Positions 1 to 6,792 of a stretch of DNA of 55,278 nt are shown piece after piece; position 1 is the first letter of the stretch, and each line of letters begins with the position of its first letter. Below the pieces are notes generated by a model. That model was not told the DNA's origin, did not search any database, and saw only the letters and a program-made list of their open reading frames with translations. Source of the stretch: Ruminococcus sp. UBA1394 (lineage in GTDB: Bacteria; Bacillota; Clostridia; Oscillospirales; Ruminococcaceae); NCBI GenBank assembly GCA_002305725.1, contig DBQM01000059.1:50085-105362 (forward strand), in the 5' to 3' direction. The translations under genes were made by a program, and so were the position numbers.

Positions 1-24
1 CGTTAATTGTGCGGTGTTGCCTTA
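1..24. repeat. Right end of a MITE-like element
   Basis: These 24 bases are identical to the right terminal end (40248-40271) of the complete element at 40093-40272. The rest of this copy lies outside the window to the left. It shows that the element is dispersed in the genome. Confidence 0.75.
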
Positions 25-70
25 TATGTTTTATAAAGATATTATAGCATTAAATCATGTATTTTGCAAC

Positions 71-98
71 AAAAAAATAAACCCTCCGCAAAGGAGAG
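71..98 (-). terminator. Terminator of the ferredoxin gene
   Basis: Read on the minus strand, a six-pair GC-rich hairpin (CTCTCC, loop TTTGC, GGAGGG) is followed by a T-rich tract. It starts 24 bases past the ferredoxin stop codon. Confidence 0.75.
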
Positions 99-121
99 CT
101 TATTTAATGTATAACCCGGAA

Positions 122-292
122 TTACTGTGCTGAAGGAGCGTCTACAGGACAAGTACCTGCACAAGCGCCGCAGTCGATGCACTTTTCAGGGTCGATAACG
201 TACTTGCCGTCACCCTCTGAGATAGCCTCAACAGGACATTCTGCTGCACAAGCGCCGCAGCTGATGCATTCATCTGAAATTGCGTATGCCAT
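122..292 (-). CDS. Small 2[4Fe-4S] ferredoxin, 56 aa
   Basis: This is a low-potential electron carrier of the clostridial type, acting in the cytoplasm with pyruvate:ferredoxin oxidoreductase, hydrogenase and similar partners. The 56-residue product starts MAYAISDECISCGAC. It carries two CxxCxxCxxxCP cluster motifs, at residues 9-20 and 38-49, each expected to ligate one [4Fe-4S] cluster. Length and the two-fold internal symmetry match the family. The start is fixed by a strong GGAGG nine to ten bases upstream. The gene is monocistronic, with its own promoter at 354-381 and a terminator at 71-98. The leader holds a 19-bp perfect palindrome. The identification is firm, but the physiological partner cannot be read from the sequence. 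Confidence 0.95.
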   Translation of the reverse strand: MAYAISDECISCGACAAECPVEAISEGDGKYVIDPEKCIDCGACAGTCPVDAPSAQ

Positions 293-323
293 TAACAAAA
301 CACCTCCGTTATTTCAACTTGCA

Positions 324-342
324 TATATGAAGTCTTCATATA
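324..342. promoter_or_regulatory. Perfect 19-bp palindrome in the ferredoxin leader
   Basis: TATATGAAG, one central T, then CTTCATATA. It lies just downstream of the predicted -10 box and upstream of the ribosome binding site, so it could be a repressor operator or an mRNA hairpin. No factor is assigned. Confidence 0.5.
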
Positions 343-353
343 GCCTCAATTAT

Positions 354-381
354 ATTGTATCATATTTTTGCAAAAAAGCAA
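354..381 (-). promoter_or_regulatory. Promoter of the ferredoxin gene
   Basis: Minus-strand TTGCTT (376-381), 16-bp spacer, TACAAT (354-359). This is sigma-A type, and it is the only good match upstream of the gene. Confidence 0.55.
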
Positions 382-488
382 GTCTTTTTTATTATTTTCC
401 ATCATTTAAATTTGTGTGCAGAGGCGTCCCGATACCAGAATCGGCAGAGTGCCTTAAACGCTGGTTTCCGGAATTATTCCCACAGGGA

Positions 489-517
489 TTGACAAAATCC
501 GTTTCAGGGTATACTAT
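489..517 (+). promoter_or_regulatory. Promoter of the amidohydrolase gene
   Basis: TTGACA (489-494), 17-bp spacer, TACTAT (512-517), placed 27 bases before the start codon with AGGAGG between. Confidence 0.55.
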
Positions 518-544
518 TAAGTAAAGAACAGGAGGATTATTACA

Positions 545-1348
545 ATGTATATAGACTTTCACACTCATGCATTTGCAGATAAGATAGTAAAAAAGGCAAT
601 GGAAAACCTTACTGCCACTTCCGGACTCAAACCCTGTACAGACGGTTCGCTTAAAGGACTTAAAGAGAAAATGAAAAGCAGCGGAATTGATGCTGCAGTA
701 CTTCTCCCCATCGCAACCAAACCCTCCCAGCAGGAAGTTATCAACAGCTGGGCGGCGGAAATAAACGGCAAAGACGGTATCTGCGCATTCGGCAGCGTTC
801 ATCCGGACGCCCCCGACGCACTTGACTATCTTGAAAAAATAAAAGCAACAGGTCTGCACGGCGTAAAGCTTCACCCCGATTACCAGAACTTTCCTGTTGA
901 GGACGAAAAGCTGTTTCCGATATATCAGAAATGTACAGAGCTTAATCTGCCTGTGACCTTCCATGCCGGTTATGACCCCCTTTCCCCCGACCTTATTCAC
1001 GCAACGCCCCAGGGACTTCTGAAAGTCTGCGAGGCATTTCCGGACATGACAATTATTTTAGCACACCTCGGCGGAATGTACCGCTGGGAAGGTGTTGAAC
1101 GTCTGATTGCCGGAAAACCGGGAAATATCTATCTGGACCTTGCCGTTACAGCCGGAGAGATCGGCGAAAAACAGCTTATGAGAATTATTTCAAAGCACGG
1201 CGCAGACAGGATTCTTTTAGGCAGCGACTGCCCGTGGGACGACCCTGCAAACGAAATAAAAATGGTTGAAAAGCTGCCTTTAAGCCGTGAGGAAAAGGAC
1301 ATGATTTTCTATAAGAATGCACAGAAAATTCTTAAAATTGAACTGTAA
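545..1348 (+). CDS. Amidohydrolase family protein (metal-dependent TIM-barrel hydrolase)
   Basis: The 267-aa protein is a cytoplasmic member of the amidohydrolase-2/TatD-like superfamily. The N-terminal DFHTH supplies the first metal-binding pair. Further expected metal or active-site residues are in KLHPD (about 108-112), TFHAGYD (about 138-144), LAHLGG (about 173-178) and GSDCPWDD near residue 230. The barrel order is complete and the length is usual. The substrate cannot be assigned: relatives decarboxylate or hydrolyse aromatic or cyclic compounds. An AGGAGG site precedes ATG. The gene is monocistronic, with a promoter at 489-517 and a terminator at 1350-1381. It is oriented away from the ferredoxin gene and convergent with pdxR. 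Confidence 0.8.
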   Translation: MYIDFHTHAFADKIVKKAMENLTATSGLKPCTDGSLKGLKEKMKSSGIDAAVLLPIATKPSQQEVINSWAAEINGKDGICAFGSVHPDAPDALDYLEKIKATGLHGVKLHPDYQNFPVEDEKLFPIYQKCTELNLPVTFHAGYDPLSPDLIHATPQGLLKVCEAFPDMTIILAHLGGMYRWEGVERLIAGKPGNIYLDLAVTAGEIGEKQLMRIISKHGADRILLGSDCPWDDPANEIKMVEKLPLSREEKDMIFYKNAQKILKIEL

Positions 1349-1349
1349 C

Positions 1350-1381
1350 AAAAAGACCGGAGATATTTCCCCGGTCTTTTC
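1350..1381 (+). terminator. Terminator of the amidohydrolase gene
   Basis: AAAAGACCGG, nine- to ten-base loop, CCGGTCTTTT. Its A- and T-flanked symmetry would allow it to work on both strands. Confidence 0.85.
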
Positions 1382-1561
1382 GCTTTAAAGGATGAATTTT
1401 TATTTGAAAATCCGCAAAGCGAATATCAAATCCTGATTACGATTCTATTATATTCCGCCTCCGCACATAAGTCAACACATTTCATCAAAGTTGAAAAAAG
1501 TTTAAGCGGCGGCATTTCAGAAAACAGTTTTATTAATCCAGAAACCTTTTCAGATAATTTT

Positions 1562-2950
1562 TTACAAGTGCCATACTTTTCCGGCAAGCTCTGCCCCCTC
1601 TTTTATCTCATTTTCCGTCATTCCGGAATATCCGATAACGATATGGCTGTCAGGTGCGCTGTTACGGTCCGCCCAGTAATATTCGGAAAGTCCGTGGAGT
1701 CTTATGCCCTGTTCCTGCGCCGTTTTTACAAGCTGCTGCTCCCCCATTCCGTTTTTTATGTGTATCAGAAAATGAAGTCCGGAATCCTCGCCGCTTATAT
1801 CAGCCGATTTCCAGTTCTCCGCAATGCTTAAAAATGCGTCACGCTTTCTTCGGTAAAGCTTTTTCATGCGGCTTATGTGCCTGTCAAAAAAGCCCTGTCT
1901 TATAAATTCAGCAAGTGTAAATTGTTCAAATACCGGCACTGTGCAGGCGTAAAATCCAAGCTTTCTGCGGTATTCCCCCACAAGCTGGGGCGGTAAAACC
2001 ATGTAGCTTATTCTCATGGACGGTGCAAGTGTTTTGGTGAATGTGTTTATGTAAATTACCCGTCCTCCTGTGTCCATGCTCTGCATTGTAGGGACAGGTC
2101 TGCCGGAAAAGCGGAATTCGCTGTCGTAATCGTCCTCGATTATATATTTATTCTTTTCAGAATATACCATGCCCAGTATCTCCTGGCGGCGGCTGACAGG
2201 CATGACCGTCCCCAGCGGAAAATGGTGGGACGGCGTTATGTGAAAAACGTCCGCCTCGCTGAAAACACGGCTTATGTCTGCGCCGTTTTCATCCATGGGT
2301 ATCGGGACGATACCGCCGCAGTTTCTGTCAAAGATACGCTGTATCTTGCTGTATCCGGGATTTTCAATACCGTAAACAGTTTCACGTCCCAGCAGCTGGA
2401 TAATAAGTCCTGTCAGATACTCCGAGCCTGCGCCGACTACTATCTGATTGGGGTGTACATTCATTCCACGAAAGCTTTTTAGGTAAGCGGCTATCTGCTC
2501 CCTCAGTTCCCTTGTACCGAAAGGACTGCAGCTGTTGAGCAGTTCCTCACTCTGACTGCTCAGCACTTCCCTTGAAAGCTTTGCCCATGATGAAAAAGGG
2601 AAAAAGTCCGTGTCCGCACGGTTTGTGCCGAAGTCATATCGGTAACTCTCCCCTGCCGGCTCGTCGTCAATACAGGGCGGTGTGACATTTTCAGATGAAA
2701 GCCTTGACTGTACCTTTTCAGCATAAAATCCGCTGCCCGGCTTTGAGTGGATATACCCCTCCGCACAAAGCTGTGAATAGGCATTTTCAACAGTTACAAC
2801 ACTTATTTTAAGGTGAGACGCAAGCTCTCTTTTAGACGGAAGTCGCTCTCCGGCGGTGATTTCGCCCCTTTCAAGAGCGTTTCTTATTGCGCTGTAAAGC
2901 TGACTGTAAAGGGGTACTGACAAATCGGGATTCAGGTTAAATGTTAGCAT
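1562..2950 (-). CDS. pdxR: PdxR-type MocR/GntR transcription regulator with aminotransferase-like domain
   Basis: MocR-subfamily regulators fuse a winged helix to a fold-type I PLP aminotransferase domain that senses PLP. Here residues 8-75 form the GntR helix-turn-helix (SKRELASHLKISVVTVENAY). The remaining 390 residues are aminotransferase-like, with the PLP-binding lysine predicted at K306 in TFTKTLAP. The 462-aa length is typical. The gene is divergent from pdxS-pdxT across 106 bp, the classic layout in which PdxR activates PLP synthesis when PLP is low. Two direct repeats in the gap are candidate binding sites, one of them overlapping its own start codon. The MocR class is certain. The pdxR assignment is inferred from the neighbours. 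Confidence 0.88.
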   Translation of the reverse strand: MLTFNLNPDLSVPLYSQLYSAIRNALERGEITAGERLPSKRELASHLKISVVTVENAYSQLCAEGYIHSKPGSGFYAEKVQSRLSSENVTPPCIDDEPAGESYRYDFGTNRADTDFFPFSSWAKLSREVLSSQSEELLNSCSPFGTRELREQIAAYLKSFRGMNVHPNQIVVGAGSEYLTGLIIQLLGRETVYGIENPGYSKIQRIFDRNCGGIVPIPMDENGADISRVFSEADVFHITPSHHFPLGTVMPVSRRQEILGMVYSEKNKYIIEDDYDSEFRFSGRPVPTMQSMDTGGRVIYINTFTKTLAPSMRISYMVLPPQLVGEYRRKLGFYACTVPVFEQFTLAEFIRQGFFDRHISRMKKLYRRKRDAFLSIAENWKSADISGEDSGLHFLIHIKNGMGEQQLVKTAQEQGIRLHGLSEYYWADRNSAPDSHIVIGYSGMTENEIKEGAELAGKVWHL

Positions 2951-2982
2951 ATCAAAACCGACCTTATAAAAAATATCAAAAC
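2949..2982. promoter_or_regulatory. Pair of direct repeats, candidate PdxR operator
   Basis: ATATCAAAAC occurs at 2949-2958 and again at 2973-2982, 24 bp apart (two helical turns and a little more). The second copy ends six bases before the pdxS -35 box. Direct repeats beside the promoter are known for MocR-type activators, but the match here is by eye only. Confidence 0.45.
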
Positions 2983-2988
2983 TGGCTA

Positions 2989-3017
2989 TTGAAACAATGT
3001 CAATTCAGTATTATTAT
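2989..3017 (+). promoter_or_regulatory. Promoter of pdxS-pdxT
   Basis: TTGAAA (2989-2994), 17-bp spacer, TATTAT (3012-3017), 39 bases before the start codon. Confidence 0.6.
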
Positions 3018-3056
3018 TATACCGTACTATATTAAAACAGTCAAGGAGAAATAATT

Positions 3057-3932
3057 ATGGCTAACAATCGTTATGAACTTAATAAAGAGCTTGCACAGAT
3101 GCTTAAAGGCGGAGTTATCATGGACGTTACAACTCCGGAACAGGCTAAAATTGCAGAAGAAGCCGGCGCCTGCGCAGTTATGGCGCTTGAAAGAATTCCG
3201 GCTGATATCCGTGCGGCTGGCGGCGTTGCAAGAATGAGCGACCCTAAGATGATTAAGGGTATCCAGGAAGCAGTTTCAATTCCTGTTATGGCTAAGTGCA
3301 GAATCGGTCACTTTGCAGAGGCTCAGATCTTACAGGCTATCGAAATCGACTACATCGACGAGAGCGAAGTTCTCTCACCTGCCGATGACAAATATCACAT
3401 TGACAAGACAAAGTTTGACGTACCTTTCGTATGCGGTGCAAAGGATTTAGGCGAGGCACTCAGAAGAATCAGCGAAGGTGCGTCTATGATAAGAACAAAG
3501 GGCGAACCGGGTACTGGTGACGTTGTACAGGCAGTAAGACACATGAGAATGATGCAGGGCGAAATCCGCCGTCTTTCTTCAATGTCCGAGGACGAGCTTT
3601 ACCAGGCTGCAAAGGATTTACAGGTTGACTATCAGCTGGTTAAGTACGTTGCTGAAAACAAGAAGCTGCCGGTTGTAAACTTTGCCGCAGGCGGTGTTGC
3701 AACTCCTGCTGACGCAGCACTCATGATGCAGCTTGGCGCAGAGGGCGTATTCGTAGGCTCCGGTATTTTCAAGTCCGGCAACCCTGCAAAGAGAGCAGCT
3801 GCTATCGTAAAGGCTGTTACAAACTTCAACGACTACAAGATGCTTGCTGAGCTTTCTGAGGACTTAGGCGAAGCTATGGTCGGCATCAACGAACAGGAAA
3901 TACAGCTCCTCATGGCTGAAAGAGGCAAATAA
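3057..3932 (+). CDS. pdxS: Pyridoxal 5'-phosphate synthase subunit PdxS
   Basis: PdxS makes PLP from ribose 5-phosphate (or ribulose 5-phosphate), glyceraldehyde 3-phosphate and ammonia, in a dodecamer decorated with the PdxT glutaminase. The 291-aa protein is nearly full family length. Both Schiff-base lysines are present: K80 in MAKCRIGH and K148 in IRTKGEPGTGD. An AAGGAG site precedes ATG by eight bases. Its stop codon overlaps the pdxT start (TAATG), so the two are translationally coupled and made in equal amounts. Expression is probably controlled by the divergent MocR regulator. Identification is certain. Confidence 0.98.
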   Translation: MANNRYELNKELAQMLKGGVIMDVTTPEQAKIAEEAGACAVMALERIPADIRAAGGVARMSDPKMIKGIQEAVSIPVMAKCRIGHFAEAQILQAIEIDYIDESEVLSPADDKYHIDKTKFDVPFVCGAKDLGEALRRISEGASMIRTKGEPGTGDVVQAVRHMRMMQGEIRRLSSMSEDELYQAAKDLQVDYQLVKYVAENKKLPVVNFAAGGVATPADAALMMQLGAEGVFVGSGIFKSGNPAKRAAAIVKAVTNFNDYKMLAELSEDLGEAMVGINEQEIQLLMAERGK

Positions 3933-4498
3933 TGAGAGTCGGAGTACTGGCTCTGCAGGGAGCGTTTATTGAGCACGAGAAAATGCTTGAATCTCTGGGA
4001 GCAGAAACCTTTGAAATAAGACAAAGACGTGACATTGACCAGAGCATGGACGCAATCGTCCTCCCCGGCGGCGAAAGCACAGTCATGGGAAAGCTTCTGA
4101 ATGAGCTTGACCTCATGAATCCTGTCCGTGACTTCATAAAAGGCGGTATGCCTGTTTTCGGTACCTGTGCCGGACTTATTCTTCTTGCTGAGAAGATTTA
4201 TGATGACAATGCAGTCCATATCGGAACAATGAACATCACAGCAAGGCGCAACGCCTACGGCAGACAGCTTGGCAGCTTTAACGCAAAAGAGGAGTTCAAA
4301 GGGATAGGCGAGATACCGATGACCTTTATCCGTGCGCCTTATATTGAGGAAATCGGCGAAAAGGCGGAAGTACTTGCGGTATGCGAGGGAAAAATCGTTG
4401 CGGCAAGACAGGATAAACAGCTTGTAACGGCGTTTCATCCGGAGCTTACCGATGATATCTCGGTGCATAAGTATTTTCTTGAAGAAATTTGCAGATAA
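3932..4498 (+). CDS. pdxT: Pyridoxal 5'-phosphate synthase glutaminase subunit PdxT
   Basis: PdxT hydrolyses glutamine and channels ammonia to PdxS. The class I glutaminase triad is complete in this 188-aa protein: nucleophile C79 in FGTCAGLI, with H169 and E171 in AFHPEL. The oxyanion segment LPGGEST lies at residues 44-50. The start overlaps the pdxS stop by one base. The transcript probably ends at a REP-like palindrome (4509-4532) with a T-run directly after it. Nothing is missing or unusual in the protein. Confidence 0.97.
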   Translation: MRVGVLALQGAFIEHEKMLESLGAETFEIRQRRDIDQSMDAIVLPGGESTVMGKLLNELDLMNPVRDFIKGGMPVFGTCAGLILLAEKIYDDNAVHIGTMNITARRNAYGRQLGSFNAKEEFKGIGEIPMTFIRAPYIEEIGEKAEVLAVCEGKIVAARQDKQLVTAFHPELTDDISVHKYFLEEICR

Positions 4499-4508
4499 AT
4501 ATATATTT

Positions 4509-4532
4509 GTAGGGGCGACCATAGGTCGCCCG
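4509..4532 (+). repeat. REP-like palindrome, also the pdxST terminator
   Basis: GTAGGGGCGACC-ATA-GGTCGCCCG. The hairpin GGGCGACC/GGTCGCCC has eight perfect pairs and is followed on the plus strand by GTTTTTT, so this dispersed repeat forms a good intrinsic terminator 10 bases past the pdxT stop. Confidence 0.85.
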
Positions 4533-4585
4533 TTTTTTATATCTATGCAGTACAAATCTTTCTGCCCGAAAAACGCAAATAAAAA

Positions 4586-4607
4586 GGGCGGTCAATGACC
4601 ACCCCTA
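4586..4607 (-). repeat. REP-like palindrome in inverse orientation, also a minus-strand terminator
   Basis: GGGCGGTC-AAT-GACCACCC followed by CTAC. On the minus strand it reads GTAGGGGTGGTC...GACCGCCC and then TTTTTATTT. It therefore terminates the ilvA-ridA side, facing the copy at 4509-4532. Confidence 0.8.
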
Positions 4608-4614
4608 CATAATT

Positions 4615-4920
4615 TTAATTATTTTTACAAAAGCTATATTTTCTTTTTTTATACAATCTGATAAAACAAATTGCAATATACAAAATAAAGAAAGCCACCG
4701 CCATAATTTGCAATACATACATTGTATAATACTGCACTTCTGTTACTTCTGAAAAAACGCCGTGATTTGACAGATAGTAGCTGCCGTCTTTATATTTATC
4801 CAAAAGTTCCTTTGCGTCACCTACAGCCGTAAAACCGCCAAATATCTGAGACATTACCATACAAATCACAAACGGAAGTAAACAGCAGTCATGGAGCAAA
4901 TATGTAAATTTAGCTTTCAT
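4615..4920 (-). CDS. Hypothetical two-helix membrane protein, 101 aa
   Basis: I do not recognise this protein. It has a hydrophobic segment near residues 10-32 (LLPFVICMVMSQIFGGF), a polar outer loop rich in Tyr and Asp, a second strong membrane helix at about 67-89 (YVLQIMAVAFFILYIAICFI), and a basic cytoplasmic tail (RLYKKRKYSF). The start lies nine bases past the ridA stop, so it may be the last gene of the ilvA-ridA transcript. Its ribosome binding site is weak (GAGG, 14 bases upstream). It ends just before the minus-strand REP-like terminator. Coding is likely but not certain. Confidence 0.55.
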   Translation of the reverse strand: MKAKFTYLLHDCCLLPFVICMVMSQIFGGFTAVGDAKELLDKYKDGSYYLSNHGVFSEVTEVQYYTMYVLQIMAVAFFILYIAICFIRLYKKRKYSFCKNN

Positions 4921-4929
4921 AGCAAAGTT

Positions 4930-5304
4930 TTATACCTCAGCAATAACCTCAACCTCAACAAGCACGCCCTTCGGCAGTTCTCTTACTGCAACACAGCTTC
5001 TTGCCGGCTTTGATGTGAAATACTCGCCGTAGATTTTGTTGAATGACGCAAAATCAGACATATTTCTGAGGAAACAGGTTGTCTTTACAGCCTTTTCAAA
5101 AGAAGTGCCAGCCTCTTTGAGTACTGCTCCCAGGTTCTTCATAACCTGTGTTGTCTGTCCCTCGATATCCTGTGCCTCGATCTCGTTTGTTGCCGGATTA
5201 ATTGCAATCTGACCGGAAGTATAAACCAGTCCGCCTGTAACAACAGCCTGTGAATACGGTCCTAATGCTTCCGGTGCGTCCGGTGTGTAAATTGTTTTTG
5301 ACAT
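4930..5304 (-). CDS. ridA: RidA family reactive intermediate deaminase
   Basis: RidA (YjgF/YER057c/UK114 family) hydrolyses reactive enamine and imine intermediates released by PLP enzymes such as threonine dehydratase, yielding 2-ketobutyrate and ammonia. The 124-aa product has the family pattern: SKTIYTPDAPEALGPYSQAV at the N-terminus, SGQIAINP, the conserved R103 in KPARSCVAV, and the C-terminal GVLVEVEVIA. A longer frame begins at 5328, but GGGAGG eight bases before 5304 fixes the shorter start. The gene begins 16 bases after the ilvA stop, so the enzyme that makes the toxic enamine and the one that clears it are co-expressed. Confidence 0.95.
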   Translation of the reverse strand: MSKTIYTPDAPEALGPYSQAVVTGGLVYTSGQIAINPATNEIEAQDIEGQTTQVMKNLGAVLKEAGTSFEKAVKTTCFLRNMSDFASFNKIYGEYFTSKPARSCVAVRELPKGVLVEVEVIAEV

Positions 5305-5320
5305 GATAAATTCCTCCCAT

Positions 5321-6517
5321 TTATTCAACTATCTTGAAGCCTGCGTCTGCAAGTGCTTTTCTGATAGTCATTTTATGCTCAAAGTTTCTTGTTTCCAGAA
5401 CGATTCTTAAATAACAGCCGTTGATGTCAGAGCCTTCACTCGCTCTCTCATGGTGAATGGCAACAACATTTCCGCCAAGCTCTGCAATGATTCTTGAAAC
5501 GTCACGCAGCTGTCCCGGCTTATCCATCAGCTCGATATTTATGGAGTCTGAACGTCCGGATTTCAGAAGACCTCTCTTAATAACTCTTGAAAGAATCGTA
5601 ACGTCAATGTTACCGCCGGAAACAAGACAAACAGTCCTCTTGCCCTTTATCGGCACTTTATTGAACATAGCCGCCGCAACGGAAACTGCTCCCGCACCCT
5701 CGGCAATAAGCTTGTGCTGTTCAATAAGGGCGAGTATAGCTGATGAAATTTCGTCGTCGGTTACTGTTACAATCTCATCAACATATTTCTGGCAGAAATC
5801 AAATGTGTTCACGCCCGGTTCCTTGACCTTGATACCGTCCGCAATTGTGGAAACGTCATCAAGGCACTCGATTTTTCCGCTTTCCATAGAAACTACCATG
5901 CTCGGCGCACCGCTTGCCTGAACGCCGTAGATTTTGATGTCGGGCTTTAACTGCTTTGCTGCGAATGCAACGCCTGAGATAAGTCCGCCGCCGCCGATAG
6001 GAACGATTATAGCGTCAATATCCGGCAGCTGGTCTAAAAGTTCCAGTCCGATAGTACCCTGTCCTGCAATAACATTTTCGTCGTCAAAAGGGTGAATGAA
6101 GGTGTAACCCTTTTCGTCTTTAAGCTGGAGCGCCTTGTTGTATGCGTCGTCATAAACGCCCTCGACTAAGCATACGTCTGCTCCGTAGCTTTTGGTTGCC
6201 TCAACCTTGGAGATAGGTGCGCCGTCCGGCAGACAAATCAGTGATTTGATACCGTTTTTTGCGGCAGCAAGGGCAACGCCCTGAGCGTGGTTTCCGGCAG
6301 AGCAGGCAATAACGCCCTTAGCCTTTTCCTCGTCGCTCAGCTGTGAGATTTTGTAGTAAGCACCCCTTACCTTAAATGAACCGGTTATCTGAAGATTTTC
6401 AGTTTTCAGATAAATTTCGCTCTCCGGATTGATTTTCGGGGCATGGATAAGGTCAGTCTTTCTGATTACATTTTTCAGCACATAGCTTGCATGGTAGATT
6501 TTATCAAGAGTCAGCAT
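5321..6517 (-). CDS. ilvA: Threonine ammonia-lyase (threonine dehydratase)
   Basis: IlvA deaminates threonine to 2-oxobutyrate with PLP, the committed step toward isoleucine. The PLP lysine is K49 in TGSFKVRGAYYK, and the phosphate-binding glycine loop is PIGGGGLISG (about 172-181). The 398-aa length fits the short form with one C-terminal ACT-like domain (about 325-398, INIELMDKPGQL onward), which usually confers allosteric control. The gene is preceded by a T-box leader at 6520-6790 and followed by ridA. The Shine-Dalgarno is weak (GAGTG), which matters if the leader works at the level of translation. The neighbouring ilv and leu genes support the biosynthetic role. Confidence 0.95.
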   Translation of the reverse strand: MLTLDKIYHASYVLKNVIRKTDLIHAPKINPESEIYLKTENLQITGSFKVRGAYYKISQLSDEEKAKGVIACSAGNHAQGVALAAAKNGIKSLICLPDGAPISKVEATKSYGADVCLVEGVYDDAYNKALQLKDEKGYTFIHPFDDENVIAGQGTIGLELLDQLPDIDAIIVPIGGGGLISGVAFAAKQLKPDIKIYGVQASGAPSMVVSMESGKIECLDDVSTIADGIKVKEPGVNTFDFCQKYVDEIVTVTDDEISSAILALIEQHKLIAEGAGAVSVAAAMFNKVPIKGKRTVCLVSGGNIDVTILSRVIKRGLLKSGRSDSINIELMDKPGQLRDVSRIIAELGGNVVAIHHERASEGSDINGCYLRIVLETRNFEHKMTIRKALADAGFKIVE

Positions 6518-6519
6518 TT

Positions 6520-6790
6520 TTTATACACTCATTTCATTAAATTTTGTTCCAGGGACGAAGCAAAAGCTCCGCTAACCACCCCAAAACAATATTTTCTCGT
6601 ATCTGACAATACGTTTCCCTTTTAACGGGGGAAAACCGGAGCGGCTTAATGCGTCAGCAGCCTGTGTACACAGGTTCTGAGGTTTCAGCCGTCAGCTCGG
6701 GGAGGATAATATTCCGGAATCGTGTCCGCCGTTTCTCAGCCATCAGCGGTTCTCTGTAGGACCGTAAACCAGAAAGGTTCCCGTCATAGC
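6520..6790 (-). promoter_or_regulatory. T-box leader upstream of ilvA, probably isoleucine-specific
   Basis: Read on the minus strand, the gap holds the stem I hallmarks AGAGA and GGCTGAGAAAC, then CCGAGCTGACGGCTGAAACC, and finally the antiterminator bulge GGGTGGTTAGCGG paired with CGTCCC. UGGU would pair with the ACCA end of a tRNA that has discriminator A. The specifier loop reads AATATTATCC, where AUU and AUC both encode Ile. Unusually, no terminator hairpin with a T-run lies between the antiterminator and the ilvA ATG, 37 bases downstream. The leader starts right at the end of the upstream gene. Confidence 0.8.
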
Positions 6791-6792
6791 TT

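Noticed and set aside
392..1000. 202-aa minus-strand frame opposite the amidohydrolase gene
   Set aside because: It lies antisense to a clear conserved gene, has no ribosome site and its product shows no family features.
3833..4555. 240-aa minus-strand frame opposite pdxT
   Set aside because: Antisense to pdxT. Its NGRPMVAPT segment is only the REP palindrome translated, as in the RAYT gene.
4509..4607. CRISPR-like array from repeated GGGCGACC units
   Set aside because: The repeats are palindromes in inverted pairs scattered over 25 kb, with no regular spacers and no cas genes.
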